From contig QCNI01000001.1 of NCBI GenBank assembly GCA_003213255.1, positions 1-64,000 on the forward strand: DNA of 64,000 nt, read 5' to 3'. Of the stretch, positions 1-10,726 are shown in pieces. Position 1 is the first letter of the stretch. Each line of letters opens with the position of its first letter. A program made the position numbers and the translations under genes. This stretch comes from Prochlorococcus sp. AG-424-P16 (GTDB lineage: Bacteria; Cyanobacteriota; Cyanobacteriia; PCC-6307; Cyanobiaceae). The notes beneath the pieces are model-generated. The model saw only the letters and a list, made by a program, of their open reading frames with translations. It did no database searches and was not told the origin of the DNA.

Positions 1-1725
1 AAGACTTATATTTTTGCAATTGTATTTAATGGTTGTTAAAAAATCATGGGTATCGAAATCATTATCAATTATTTTTGGTATGTCATTATCATTCAATTGA
101 TAATTAATTTTATTTTCAGTCATATTATGAATTGCAAAAACTGACTCAGGACCTTTACCTCTTTTGATTACAACAATATCACTTCTACCTTTAGACAAAC
201 ATTTCATTTGTGAACAGGGGTGAAATTGCTTTAATTTTGATCTAACATCCATAGCATTGCGAAGATATTTTAAGTTTTTATTAGCATTAGATTCAGGATT
301 ATTTAAAACGGCTATAAGATTTTCTGATTTAAACTTTTCTCTATTAAGGTCTCTTCTTTGACCTGTCATAGAAAAACTCTTGATATCATTTTCTGAAGCT
401 AGTAATGCTGGCAAATAAAATGCAGGGACTCCTTTAAGAGCCATTACTAATAATTGACTCAAAATAAATCTCTCATATTGAAATCTTTTAGCATCTCTAC
501 TGGAATCTTCCATTGCGCTCCACCAACTAATATTCAATTCATAAGGTTTATCATGACCATTTGATAAACGTCTATGACTTACTAATCCGCCTCTTCTCTC
601 ACAATTAATTAATAAATCTTTTATTCTCTGCTCATTCATTAAACCCTCAAGAGCTCTTAGCCCAACACCATCGTGCGATGCAGTGAAATTAAATAAAGTA
701 GTATCTTCAGGTAAGGTGGGCCAATCAAAAATCCATGAGTTTAGAATATCGGCTCTTGAAGTAATTATTGCTTCTAGTAGAAGAGGAGGCAATGGAAAAT
801 TGTATGCCATATGAGCTTCATCATTAGGAATCAGATAAGATAGATTTTCCTTCTGGGGAACATTAGTTTCAGTTATTAAAACTCCCTCATCAAGAAGATT
901 ATTTAAAAGAACTCTTAAGAGTTTCACAATTAAATGTGCTTTCGGCAAATGTAAGCATGTTGTCCCTGATTCCTTCCAAATAAAACCTACAGCATCAAGC
1001 CTTAACCATTTAATACCATTAGATAAATAATTAATAATTAATTTTAAGAACTCAATAGTCATTTTTGGATTATGCCAATTCAAATCAATTTGATCTGGAC
1101 CAAAAGTTGTCCAAACTTGCTTAGGGCCATCTTCAGTATTTATTTGAGAAAACAAAGAGGAACTTCTTGGTCTAACTACATTTGACCAGTCAAGATTTTG
1201 TTTTGGTGAAAAAACATTTGATATACCTGGTTCTTGGTATTTAATAAATTGTTGAACCCATGGATGGGATGATGAAACATGGTTTAATACTAAATCAGCC
1301 ATCAAATCGTGATTTTTAGAAATACTTTTGAGATCATCCCAACCACCAAATTTTTCTTCTAAGGAATCATAACTTGAGACTGCAAAACCTCCATCACTTG
1401 TGGATTTCAAAAAAGGAAGAATATGTACAACTTTAGAAAGACTGCCAAAATGTTTACTTAAAAAATCATTAAGAGTTGTTAATGTACCCTCGCCATTTTT
1501 ATAAATACTATCTGCATAAGTTATCAAAACAGAATGAGATTCATTCCACCTTTCGTTATCTCTTTTTTCTTCATAAGCAGATTTCTCTGAGAAATTATCT
1601 AAAATCTGTAATAATTGATTTGAAATAAAATTAATTTCTTCTGTAGTATTATTTGAATAAATTGTTTTTAGCAATTTATCAACTTTTAATCTATCTACTT
1701 TTTTATCTGAATCAATTTGCTTCAC
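1..1725 (-). CDS. GH13 sucrose phosphorylase-like protein, possibly glucosylglycerate phosphorylase (partial, 3' end outside window)
   Basis: Long open minus frame read by eye from GTG at 1725 (absent from ORF track because it runs off the edge); translation contains GH13-type blocks such as MADLVLNHVSSSHPW, IKWLRLDAVGFIWKE, LITETNVP, FNFTASHDGVGLRALEG; divergent from gpgS. Confidence 0.8.
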   Translation of the reverse strand, partial: MKQIDSDKKVDRLKVDKLLKTIYSNNTTEEINFISNQLLQILDNFSEKSAYEEKRDNERWNESHSVLITYADSIYKNGEGTLTTLNDFLSKHFGSLSKVVHILPFLKSTSDGGFAVSSYDSLEEKFGGWDDLKSISKNHDLMADLVLNHVSSSHPWVQQFIKYQEPGISNVFSPKQNLDWSNVVRPRSSSLFSQINTEDGPKQVWTTFGPDQIDLNWHNPKMTIEFLKLIINYLSNGIKWLRLDAVGFIWKESGTTCLHLPKAHLIVKLLRVLLNNLLDEGVLITETNVPQKENLSYLIPNDEAHMAYNFPLPPLLLEAIITSRADILNSWIFDWPTLPEDTTLFNFTASHDGVGLRALEGLMNEQRIKDLLINCERRGGLVSHRRLSNGHDKPYELNISWWSAMEDSSRDAKRFQYERFILSQLLVMALKGVPAFYLPALLASENDIKSFSMTGQRRDLNREKFKSENLIAVLNNPESNANKNLKYLRNAMDVRSKLKQFHPCSQMKCLSKGRSDIVVIKRGKGPESVFAIHNMTENKINYQLNDNDIPKIIDNDFDTHDFLTTIKYNCKNISL

Positions 1726-1775
1726 TTTGAAAAAATCAACTAAGTATTAATACTATTCTGCACATCAATTAAAAA

Positions 1776-3002
1776 ATGGACTTTCAACAAGGGTTAATCA
1801 CAACAATACATGAATATGGAGTCACAAGAAATTTACTTAAAGAATTAAACAAAAGTCTACAAAAAAAATCAACTAGCATTTTAATACCTTGTTTATATGA
1901 AGAGTTTGAGCGTCCAGCATTAAAAGATATAAGAGAAGTTTTAAAAGACCTTACAGGCTTAAATGAATTAGTTATTGCTCTTTCTGCAAAAACTGTTGAG
2001 CAAGTAAACGCAGCAAAATCATTTTTTGAATCAATGCCATTTCCAGTACATGTTCAATGGACTAATTCTCCCTCTGTAATAGAACTTTTAAAAAGCCAAG
2101 AAAAAAATGGCTTAGAACTTTTAGGAACTCCAGGTAAAGGATGGGCTGTCTGGCAAGGTATAGGAGTTGCGACAAGAAAATCTGAAGTTGTTGCTCTTTT
2201 TGATGCTGACATAAGAACTTTTAGTTCTTTGTATCCATCAAGAATGATACTTCCACTTCTAGATGAATCATATGGAATATCATATGTAAAGGCTTTTTAC
2301 AGCAGGTTATCGTTAGAGAACAATCAATTACAAGGTAGAGCAACAAGATTATTTGTTGGTCCCTTATTGGCAAGTCTTGAACAATTAGTGGGGAAGGGTC
2401 CCTTTTTACAATATCTTCAATCATTTAGATATCCATTAGCAGGTGAGTTTGCTTTCACCAAGGACCTTGCTATGAATTTAAGAATTCCTTGTGACTGGGG
2501 TTTAGAAATAGGTTTATTATCAGAGGTTTATAGAAACGTAAGAACTTCCAAAATAGCCCAAGTTGACCTAGGTTTGTTTGATCATAAACATAAAAATATT
2601 GGCGATTCTTCTAAAGAAGGATTACAAAAAATGTGTAAAGAAATACTTTCAAGTGTTTTAAGAGGTCTCATGGAGCATCAAGCAGAGACTTTAACGAGTA
2701 CTCAACTAGCAACATTAGAAGTTCTTTACAAAAGAGTTGGGGAAGATCGTGTAAAACAATTTGGTCTAGATTCAGCAGTTAATCAACTTCCATACGATAG
2801 GCATGAAGAGGAGCTATCAGTACAAAAATTTGCGAAGCTATTGAGACCGGCTACAGAAGATTACTTAGCTTGCCCAACCACACAGCAGTTACCAAGTTGG
2901 TCAAGAGTTCTATCTTGCGAGGACAAACTGCAAGAAGACTTGGCAATTGCTGGGTCAAAAGATATAAAAACAATTAAAAAAGAATTAATTAAAAACTTTT
3001 AA
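1776..3002 (+). CDS. gpgS: Glucosyl-3-phosphoglycerate synthase (GT81 family)
   Basis: 408 aa; GT-A type features ([27 protein letters not shown]); matches GpgS of marine picocyanobacteria from memory. Confidence 0.85.
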   Translation: MDFQQGLITTIHEYGVTRNLLKELNKSLQKKSTSILIPCLYEEFERPALKDIREVLKDLTGLNELVIALSAKTVEQVNAAKSFFESMPFPVHVQWTNSPSVIELLKSQEKNGLELLGTPGKGWAVWQGIGVATRKSEVVALFDADIRTFSSLYPSRMILPLLDESYGISYVKAFYSRLSLENNQLQGRATRLFVGPLLASLEQLVGKGPFLQYLQSFRYPLAGEFAFTKDLAMNLRIPCDWGLEIGLLSEVYRNVRTSKIAQVDLGLFDHKHKNIGDSSKEGLQKMCKEILSSVLRGLMEHQAETLTSTQLATLEVLYKRVGEDRVKQFGLDSAVNQLPYDRHEEELSVQKFAKLLRPATEDYLACPTTQQLPSWSRVLSCEDKLQEDLAIAGSKDIKTIKKELIKNF

Positions 3003-4708
3003 AGTAAAAAGTACCTTTGAGCCATTGGAACTTCATCAAGAGGTTCACATGTAAGAAGTTCCCCATCAGAAAAAACTTCATAAGTTTGAGGATCAACTGA
3101 AATATTTGGAAGTTTGCTATTAAGCTTCAAGTGTGATTTATTGATATTTCTTGTATTTTCTACAGCAATACATTTCTTTTGTAAGCCTAATTTACTTGGA
3201 ATATTTTGATCAATTGATTTTTTACTTAAAAAGGTAAAAGAACTCTTAATTAGAGATTGGCCGAAACTTGCAAACATAGGTCGACCATGTACAGGACCTG
3301 GAGTAGGTATTGAAGCATTCGCATCACCCATTTGGGACCAAACAATAGATCCTCCTTTAACAACTAATTCAGGCTTCACCGCAAAAAAGGAAGGTTTCCA
3401 CAATACCAAATCCGCAATTTTACCCTTTTCTAAAGACCCAACATGTTTATCAATACCATGAGCTATTGCAGGATTAATTGTGACTTTAGAAATATATCTC
3501 TTTACTCTGTAATTATCATTTCTATCGGAATCCTGCGATAGCGACCCCCTTTGGACTTTCATTTTATGGGCGGTTTGAAAAGTTCTTGTAATTACTTCAC
3601 CAACTCTTCCCATAGCTTGAGAATCACTAGCAATAATTGAAAAGGCACCTATATCATGCAAGATATCCTCAGCTGCAATGGTCTCTCTTCTAATCCTTGA
3701 TTCGGCAAATGCAATATCTTCTGGGATTTTAGAATCTAAATGATGACAAACCATTAACATATCAAGATGTTCTTCTAATGTGTTCCTCGTATAGGGTCTT
3801 GTTGGATTAGTGCTACTTGGAAGAACATTTTTTTCTCCACAAATTTTTATAATGTCTGGCGCATGACCTCCACCTGCTCCTTCGGTATGAAAAGTATGAA
3901 TAGTTCTTCCTGCAATAGCGTTGATAGTGTCTTCAACAAAGCCTGCCTCATTCAAAGTATCAGTATGAATACATACTTGTACGTCGAACTTATCTGCAAC
4001 ATTAAGACAAGAATTAATTGTCGAGGGGGTCGTTCCCCAATCCTCATGAAGCTTCAATCCACATGCACCTGCTTCAACCTGATCAATAAGATTGCTCTCG
4101 TTTGTTGAATTTCCTTTTCCAAAAAAACCTAAATTCATGGGAAACGCTTCTGCAGATTGAAGCATTCTTGCAATATGAAAAGAACCAGGAGTACAAGTGG
4201 TGGCATTTGTGCCAGTTGCAGGTCCAGTTCCTCCTCCCAACATAGTTGTAATTCCGGAGGCTAATGCTGTCTCAATTTGTTGGGGACAGATAAAGTGAAT
4301 ATGGGTATCTATTGAACCTGCAGTGAGAATATGGTCTTCTCCAGCTATTATTTCTGTTGATGCACCAATAACAATGTTGACATTATCCTGGATATCAGGA
4401 TTACCAGCCTTACCAATTTCAAAAATCATTCCATCTTTTATACCCACATCAGCCTTAATTATTCCCCACCAATCTACGATCAAAGCATTAGTTATTACTG
4501 TATCTACAGCTCCATCAGATCTTCTTACTTGAGACTGTCCCATCCCATCTCTAATAACCTTACCTCCGCCAAATTTAACTTCATCTCCGTATGTAGTTAA
4601 ATCCTTTTCTACTTCTATAAAAAGTTCGGTATCAGCAAGTCTTACTCTATCTCCAGTTGTGGGTCCGTAAGTTTGCGCATAAGTATTTCTGTCAATTTTA
4701 TAGGACAT
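2999..4708 (-). CDS. ureC: Urease subunit alpha
   Basis: 569 aa; [69 protein letters not shown]. Confidence 0.98.
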   Translation of the reverse strand: MSYKIDRNTYAQTYGPTTGDRVRLADTELFIEVEKDLTTYGDEVKFGGGKVIRDGMGQSQVRRSDGAVDTVITNALIVDWWGIIKADVGIKDGMIFEIGKAGNPDIQDNVNIVIGASTEIIAGEDHILTAGSIDTHIHFICPQQIETALASGITTMLGGGTGPATGTNATTCTPGSFHIARMLQSAEAFPMNLGFFGKGNSTNESNLIDQVEAGACGLKLHEDWGTTPSTINSCLNVADKFDVQVCIHTDTLNEAGFVEDTINAIAGRTIHTFHTEGAGGGHAPDIIKICGEKNVLPSSTNPTRPYTRNTLEEHLDMLMVCHHLDSKIPEDIAFAESRIRRETIAAEDILHDIGAFSIIASDSQAMGRVGEVITRTFQTAHKMKVQRGSLSQDSDRNDNYRVKRYISKVTINPAIAHGIDKHVGSLEKGKIADLVLWKPSFFAVKPELVVKGGSIVWSQMGDANASIPTPGPVHGRPMFASFGQSLIKSSFTFLSKKSIDQNIPSKLGLQKKCIAVENTRNINKSHLKLNSKLPNISVDPQTYEVFSDGELLTCEPLDEVPMAQRYFLL

Positions 4709-4712
4709 AATT

Positions 4713-5033
4713 TTAAGTATCTAAAGAACCGTCAACCAATGAATTGAAACCATATGCAATTCTTAAACCTGAATAAGGAACTAATTTGACATCAGTTGTA
4801 TCTCCAGGTTCAAATCTAATTGCTGTTCCTGCAGGAATGTCAAGACGCATACCAAGTGTTAATTCTCTATCAAAAATTAAAGCCTTGTTAGCTTCAAAAA
4901 AATGATAATGAGATCCAATTTGTACAGGTCTATCTCCAGAATTAGAAACTTTTACTGTTTTAACTTCCTTACCAAGATTTAATTCGATTTCACCTTGTTC
5001 AGGAATTATTTCACCAGGAATTAAATTACTCAT
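4713..5033 (-). CDS. ureB: Urease subunit beta
   Basis: [19 protein letters not shown]...[16 protein letters not shown]. Confidence 0.98.
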   Translation of the reverse strand: MSNLIPGEIIPEQGEIELNLGKEVKTVKVSNSGDRPVQIGSHYHFFEANKALIFDRELTLGMRLDIPAGTAIRFEPGDTTDVKLVPYSGLRIAYGFNSLVDGSLDT

Positions 5034-5035
5034 AA

Positions 5036-5338
5036 CTAGTTAATCGGATTGTGGATAGTAACTAACTTTGTTCCATCAGGAAAAACTGCTTCTATTTGGA
5101 CTTCATCAACCATTTCAGGAATGCCCTCCATAACTTGTGATCTTGAAAGCCAAGTAGTTCCCTCTGACATTAATTGACTTACACTTTTCCCATCTCGAGC
5201 TCCTTCAAGAACTTGAAAGCTCAAAAAAGCAATTGTTTCAGGATAATTAAGCTTAAGACCTCGACTAAGCCTTCTTTCAGCTAAGAGTGCAGCAGAAAAA
5301 ATCAATAATTTATCCTTTTCTTGAGGGGAAAGATGCAT
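5036..5338 (-). CDS. ureA: Urease subunit gamma
   Basis: [34 protein letters not shown]. Confidence 0.98.
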   Translation of the reverse strand: MHLSPQEKDKLLIFSAALLAERRLSRGLKLNYPETIAFLSFQVLEGARDGKSVSQLMSEGTTWLSRSQVMEGIPEMVDEVQIEAVFPDGTKLVTIHNPIN

Positions 5339-5388
5339 AATAAAAAATTAATCTATAAATTCTTAAAAAAGGTTCTTTCTGAACATAT

Positions 5389-6291
5389 TTAATAATTCAT
5401 AGAATCTTGTAAAGGCCATACACCTTGATATTTTGGCTCACAAAATCCACTAACAGACCTAATTTGTTTCCAAATACAAAAAAAACATTTCCTAGCTACT
5501 TGAGAAGAACTCCCCAAGAATCTTACAGAGATACCATTTTCAAGGATTCCAATTGATAAATTATTATCAGTTTCATTGAAAAATTTTTTTATATTTCCCA
5601 CAAGATTATTTATTTTTGACTTAGAAAAATCTTTTTCGCAAATCCAAATTAAAGATCCAAAAACAGGCATGTAATCCATACCTGACTTGGCCGAATAACT
5701 TGCCTGAGATAATTCAATTTGATCAACATATTCCCAATCATCATATAAATCATTATTTCTCATAATTTCTAATTTAGACCTAAAAACTCCACTCTCAATA
5801 GATTCCCCAGAAGAAGATCTTCCAAGTCTTATTAAGTCAGTAAATAAAAAACTTGAAGTTTCTGAAATAGATACTTTAAACTTTTGATCATATAAACCAT
5901 TTGCAAAGATAATTGTTTCTTGAGGGAGATATTCCAAATGAGAATTATCAAGAATATTTATAAGATTTTTTTGCTTTGAAAAAGTTCCTTTTGGATTGAT
6001 TTTAGATATCCCAACTGATCCATATACTTTCTGAGCTGAAGAAGTAGTCAACAATACCTTAGAGTTTTTATCAAGATTTACCTCAAACTCAAGTAAATCG
6101 CCGCCAACCAACCCCCCTGCAGTATGAAGAACAGGTAAAATGCATCTGCCCTCCTGATCATGAGTAGACTTTAATAACTTGTAAGGAGAAGTTGATTTAG
6201 ATTTAAATATTGTTTTATTAACATTTCCTAAACTTGCTCTATTATTAAAAAAATTCAAGAAACAATTACCTTCCCAAGAAGTTTTAATCAT
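5389..6291 (-). CDS. ureD: Urease accessory protein UreD
   Basis: 300 aa; [37 protein letters not shown]; first gene of ureDABC. Confidence 0.96.
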   Translation of the reverse strand: MIKTSWEGNCFLNFFNNRASLGNVNKTIFKSKSTSPYKLLKSTHDQEGRCILPVLHTAGGLVGGDLLEFEVNLDKNSKVLLTTSSAQKVYGSVGISKINPKGTFSKQKNLINILDNSHLEYLPQETIIFANGLYDQKFKVSISETSSFLFTDLIRLGRSSSGESIESGVFRSKLEIMRNNDLYDDWEYVDQIELSQASYSAKSGMDYMPVFGSLIWICEKDFSKSKINNLVGNIKKFFNETDNNLSIGILENGISVRFLGSSSQVARKCFFCIWKQIRSVSGFCEPKYQGVWPLQDSMNY

Positions 6292-6301
6292 AAATTGTTT
6301 T

Positions 6302-6321
6302 CTTTAATTACTAAATTAAAG
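6302..6321. promoter_or_regulatory. Dyad CTTTAATT-ACTA-AATTAAAG in the 42-bp divergent ureD/ureE spacer
   Basis: Perfect 8-bp inverted repeat read directly. Confidence 0.4.
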
Positions 6322-6333
6322 TAACCAAAAATT

Positions 6334-6789
6334 TTGATTATGAGAATGTATAAACAAATTGTTGTAACTGATTGGATTAATGGAAAACCGAAATTAGGTT
6401 CATTTTTAAAACTTACCCTAAGTTCAGACGAAAGAAGAATTTTACGAGGAAAAAGATTAACTGATTGTGATCAAGAAATAATTTTACAATTACCTAGAGA
6501 CGGCAAATTAAATGATGGAGATATTCTTTCAACTAATGAGTCCAATTTTTATGTAGAGATAATTGCCAAAACAGAAAATTTAATTGAAATAAGTTCAAAT
6601 TCTAAAATTGAACTTATTAAAACTGCTTATCATCTTGGAAATAGGCACGTAGAAGTAGAAATCGAAGAAGGCTTTCTTCTAACAAAAAGTGATTATGTTA
6701 TTAAAAATATGCTTCTTAATTTTAATGTTGAAGTAAAAAATACGAAAAAAAAGTTTTTTCCGGAAAGAGGTGCCCATAGTCATGAGTAA
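6334..6789 (+). CDS. ureE: Urease accessory protein UreE
   Basis: 151 aa; TLSSDERRILRGKRLTDCDQEIILQLPR, AYHLGNRHVEVEIEEG. Confidence 0.96.
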   Translation: MIMRMYKQIVVTDWINGKPKLGSFLKLTLSSDERRILRGKRLTDCDQEIILQLPRDGKLNDGDILSTNESNFYVEIIAKTENLIEISSNSKIELIKTAYHLGNRHVEVEIEEGFLLTKSDYVIKNMLLNFNVEVKNTKKKFFPERGAHSHE

Positions 6790-7468
6790 AAGTCACTTAT
6801 TAAAATACTTATTAATAAGTCCTAACTTACCAGTTGGAGGATTTTGTTATTCGGAGGGGATGGAGAGTTTTCTTAATGCTAGAAATTTAACAGATTCAAA
6901 TTCGGTAAAAGAATTAATTATAAGTGAACTAGAAATTGGTCAGATAAGACTAGATGCAAGACTATTACTAGATTTTTTTGATATATTCGATGAGCTAAAC
7001 GACCACAGAAATTTAAAAAGTAATTTGCAAAAGCTAATGAGTTTGGATAAATGGATTCTCTCATCAAAGGACTCTCTCGAAATGAGAGAACAACAAATTC
7101 AAATGGCAAAATCTCTCTTTGATTTAACAAAAGAATTTGGATTTGAATATCCATATGAAAATAATAAAAAAAGTACGTGGTCATTAGCGTGGAGTTGGGC
7201 TTGTTTTTGTTTTGAAATTACCAAGTTAGAAATGGTTGAGAATTTTTTCTATGCCTGGAGTGCAAACCAACTTAGTGCTGCGTTAAGAATTATTCCTATT
7301 GGGGCAACAAACGCACAATTGATTCAGAGAGACTTGTTAGCAATAATTTCAAAAGTTTCTAAAGAAATTATGGACAAAGAAATTAATGACATCTATTTTG
7401 GCAATGTAGGTTTAGCTATGGCACAACAAAATCATAATGACCTTTATACAAAACTTTTTAGAAATTAA
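6782..7468 (+). CDS. ureF: Urease accessory protein UreF
   Basis: LLISPNLPVGGFCYSEGMES; ATG at 6782 overlapping the ureE stop is a better start than the GTG at 6770 used in the track. Confidence 0.95.
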   Translation: MSKSHLLKYLLISPNLPVGGFCYSEGMESFLNARNLTDSNSVKELIISELEIGQIRLDARLLLDFFDIFDELNDHRNLKSNLQKLMSLDKWILSSKDSLEMREQQIQMAKSLFDLTKEFGFEYPYENNKKSTWSLAWSWACFCFEITKLEMVENFFYAWSANQLSAALRIIPIGATNAQLIQRDLLAIISKVSKEIMDKEINDIYFGNVGLAMAQQNHNDLYTKLFRN

Positions 7469-7471
7469 ATT

Positions 7472-8083
7472 ATGAGCAGCAAATTGAGAGTAGGGGTTGC
7501 TGGGCCTGTAGGTTCAGGAAAAACTGCATTAGTAGAAACTCTATGCTTAAGCCTGAAAAAAAATTATGAGATAGCAATTGTCACAAATGATATCTATACC
7601 AAAGAAGATGCTAACTTTCTTATAAATAAAAAGGTCTTAGAGGAAGGAAGGATTATTGGCGTTGAAACAGGAGGTTGTCCTCATACCGCGATAAGAGAGG
7701 ATTGTTCATTAAATAAAAATGCAGTTTTAGATTTAGAAAATAAATACAATCCTTTAGATTTTGTTTTTGTAGAAAGTGGAGGTGATAATTTAGCATCTAG
7801 TTTTAGTCCAGAACTTGTAGATTTATCAATATATGTAATTGATGTATCTGCCGGAGACAAAATTCCTAGAAAAGGGGGACCAGGGATAACAAGGTCGGAT
7901 TTATTATTAATAAACAAAATTGACTTAGCAGATAAAGTTGGTGCAGATTTAAATATTATGAAAAGTGATACTGAATTTATGCGAAAAGGGAAACCTTGGT
8001 TTTTTACCAACCTAAGTATCGGCATAGGAGTTGAAGAAATAACTCAATTTTTAGAATCACATATACCCAACAATCGAAACTAG
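7472..8083 (+). CDS. ureG: Urease accessory GTPase UreG
   Basis: [48 protein letters not shown]. Confidence 0.98.
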   Translation: MSSKLRVGVAGPVGSGKTALVETLCLSLKKNYEIAIVTNDIYTKEDANFLINKKVLEEGRIIGVETGGCPHTAIREDCSLNKNAVLDLENKYNPLDFVFVESGGDNLASSFSPELVDLSIYVIDVSAGDKIPRKGGPGITRSDLLLINKIDLADKVGADLNIMKSDTEFMRKGKPWFFTNLSIGIGVEEITQFLESHIPNNRN

Positions 8084-8121
8084 AAAAATGTTCATTACTA
8101 ATATATTGGATTCAACAAAAA

Positions 8122-8135
8122 GTTACGACTGATAC
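8122..8135 (+). promoter_or_regulatory. Putative NtcA box GTT-N8-TAC upstream of urtA
   Basis: GTTACGACTGATAC versus consensus GTA-N8-TAC, 77 nt upstream of the urtA ATG. Confidence 0.5.
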
Positions 8136-8211
8136 AAAACGAATCCTCACTCGTTAATAACTTTTACATTATCCCCTACATAAGGGTCAATTTCCTAATT
8201 TATCCTAATTC

Positions 8212-9489
8212 ATGAGAATTTCAAGGCGTATTTTGGCAGGTTTAGCTACTGCCTCACTTGCGGTCACAGCAACTTCGTGCGGTGGAGGTGGAACCTCCGG
8301 AAGTTTCGATGACACAGTAACCGTTGGTATTTTGCATTCGTTATCAGGAACAATGGCAATCTCTGAATCAACTCTTGTTGATACAGAAAAAATGGCTATT
8401 GAAGAGATAAATGCTGCTGGTGGTGTCAAAGTTGACGGCAAAAGCTACAAAATAGAATACATAGTTGAAGATGGTGCATCTGACTGGCCTACTTTTGCTG
8501 AAAAATCAAAGAAACTTATAGACCAAGATGGAGTTCCTGTCGTTTTCGGTGGATGGACATCTGCGAGTAGAAAAGCAATGTTACCTGTCTACGAATCAAA
8601 AGATGCGTTCCTCTACTACCCTATTCAATATGAAGCACAAGAATGTTCTAACAACATTTTCTATACAGGAGCCACACCAAACCAACAATCGGAACCCGCT
8701 ACAGATTTTATGTATAAGCGTTCTCCCGCAGCTGGTGGAGATTTCTTCCTTGTAGGTTCTGACTATGTTTTCCCAAGAACTTCAAACACAATCACAAAAG
8801 CTCAGGTAAAACAGTTGGGCGGTAAAGTTGTTGGAGAAGATTACCTTCCATTAGGAAATACTGAAGTTGCTCCAATTATCTCAAAAATCAAAAAGGCCCT
8901 TCCCGAAGGTGGAATAATCATTAATACACTTAATGGTGACCAAAACGTTGCGTTCTTCAAACAGATTCAAGACGCAGGTATCACACCTTCGAGTGGCTAC
9001 TACGTAATGAACTATTCAATTGCTGAAGAAGAGATTAGCACAATTGGACCTGAGTTCCTTGAAGGTCACTACGGCGCTTGGAACTACATGATGTCAATTG
9101 ATACTCCCGCATCAAAGAAATTTGCAAAAAGTTTCAAGAAAAGATGGGGAGCAGATCGTGTTGTAGCTGACCCTCAAGAATCGGCCTATAACATGGTTTA
9201 CTTATGGAAACAAGCAGTTGAAGATGCTGGAACTTTCGACGACAACGCAGTAAGGAAAGCTCTAGTTGGACAAAAGTTTGATGCCCCACAAGGTCCTGTT
9301 GAAGTTATGCCTAACCATCACTTATCTCAAACAGTAAGAATTGGAGAGATTAATGCAGAGGGTGGCTTTACAATTCTTGAAGAAACAGGTGTTGTTCTTC
9401 CTCAAGCTTGGAACCAAAAGCATCCAAGTTCAAAAGGATTTGCATGCGATTGGACAGATCCTTCAAAAGGAGAAAAGTATAAGCTTTAA
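8212..9489 (+). CDS. urtA: Urea ABC transporter substrate-binding protein
   Basis: 425 aa; lipoprotein-like N-terminus (SLAVTATSCGGGG); VTVGILHSLSGTMAISE; followed by urtBCDE. Confidence 0.97.
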   Translation: MRISRRILAGLATASLAVTATSCGGGGTSGSFDDTVTVGILHSLSGTMAISESTLVDTEKMAIEEINAAGGVKVDGKSYKIEYIVEDGASDWPTFAEKSKKLIDQDGVPVVFGGWTSASRKAMLPVYESKDAFLYYPIQYEAQECSNNIFYTGATPNQQSEPATDFMYKRSPAAGGDFFLVGSDYVFPRTSNTITKAQVKQLGGKVVGEDYLPLGNTEVAPIISKIKKALPEGGIIINTLNGDQNVAFFKQIQDAGITPSSGYYVMNYSIAEEEISTIGPEFLEGHYGAWNYMMSIDTPASKKFAKSFKKRWGADRVVADPQESAYNMVYLWKQAVEDAGTFDDNAVRKALVGQKFDAPQGPVEVMPNHHLSQTVRIGEINAEGGFTILEETGVVLPQAWNQKHPSSKGFACDWTDPSKGEKYKL

Positions 9490-9510
9490 TTTAATTAAAA
9501 CCTATGCTTC

Positions 9511-9544
9511 AAAATAAAAGGAGGTTAACACCTCCTTTTATTTT
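9511..9544 (+). terminator. Intrinsic terminator/attenuator hairpin between urtA and urtB
   Basis: Perfect 14-bp inverted repeat AAAATAAAAGGAGG-TTAACA-CCTCCTTTTATTTT. Confidence 0.8.
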
Positions 9545-9571
9545 ATATAAACAAATATTTTCTTTTTCAAA

Positions 9572-10726
9572 TTGGAGTTACTTCTCGACAGTCTTTTTAA
9601 TGGTGTTGCGATCGGATCCGTACTACTTGTTGCTGCATTAGGTCTTGCAATTGTTTTTGGTCTTATGGGGGTTATTAATCTTGCCCATGGAGAACTTATG
9701 ATGCTTGGGGCTTACACAACATACGTTACACAATTAATTTTCAAATTACCTATATTAAAATCCTTCTACAATTCATACATAATAGTTTCAATTTTCCTTG
9801 CTTTTATCGTTAGTGGAGTAGTAGGTATTCTTCTGGAAAAAACTATAATACGGAAGCTTTATGGAAGTCCACTAGAAACTCTTCTCGCCACTTGGGGAGT
9901 TAGCTTAATTCTTCAACAATTTGTCAGAAGTGTACCATTGGCGTATGGGACCGGTTTAGTTATAAGTCTTATAATTGGTTTATTTTTACCGGCAACGTTT
10001 CCTCCAAAAATAAAAGAATCAATAAATTTCAAATATTTTAAATTTAGTTCTTGGATATTGGCTGCTCTCACTGGGGTTCTCACCGGTAGCATAATTTCAT
10101 CCACTGTAAGCAAACTAAGTAGAGCGAGTGCTCGTAATGTTGATGTAACAGCTCCCTCATGGATGAGAGGTCAAGTAGAAATTTTAGGAACTGCATTTCC
10201 CAAAACAAGATTAATGATAATTCTAATTACAATTATCTCTGTGATAGCAATAACATTATTTCTAAACCAAAGTGCTTGGGGGATGCGCATTAGAGCCGTT
10301 ACTCAGAACCGACAAATGAGTGACTGTCTTGGTATATCTACTGAAAAAGTTGATATAATTACCTTTGGAATAGGATCTGGCTTAGCCGGAGTTGCTGGAG
10401 TAGCAGTATCACTATTAGGTTCTGTAGGACCAAATGTTGGCGGAAATTATATAGTTGGTTGTTTTATGGTTGTAGTGCTCGGAGGAGTAGGAAATTTATT
10501 AGGTACAGTACTTGCTTCCTTTGGAATAGGAATAATGACGGATTTAATTGGAGCTGGAAGGCTCTTATCAATATGGCCAGATATGCCTTTACCACTCTCA
10601 AACACAATCAACTTTTTTGCGACAACAAGTATGGCAAGAGTAATGATATTCGCATTAATAGTTATATTCTTGCAATTTAAACCCACAGGTTTATTTCCTC
10701 AAAAAGGCAGGATGGTGGAAAACTAA
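9572..10726 (+). CDS. urtB: Urea ABC transporter permease UrtB (TTG start)
   Basis: LNGVAIGSVLLVAALGLAIVFGLMGVINLAHGELMMLGAY; branched-chain amino-acid permease family. Confidence 0.96.
   Translation: MELLLDSLFNGVAIGSVLLVAALGLAIVFGLMGVINLAHGELMMLGAYTTYVTQLIFKLPILKSFYNSYIIVSIFLAFIVSGVVGILLEKTIIRKLYGSPLETLLATWGVSLILQQFVRSVPLAYGTGLVISLIIGLFLPATFPPKIKESINFKYFKFSSWILAALTGVLTGSIISSTVSKLSRASARNVDVTAPSWMRGQVEILGTAFPKTRLMIILITIISVIAITLFLNQSAWGMRIRAVTQNRQMSDCLGISTEKVDIITFGIGSGLAGVAGVAVSLLGSVGPNVGGNYIVGCFMVVVLGGVGNLLGTVLASFGIGIMTDLIGAGRLLSIWPDMPLPLSNTINFFATTSMARVMIFALIVIFLQFKPTGLFPQKGRMVEN

Noticed and set aside
7681-8025. 114-aa minus-strand ORF inside ureG
   Set aside because: Antisense shadow ORF of a conserved gene.
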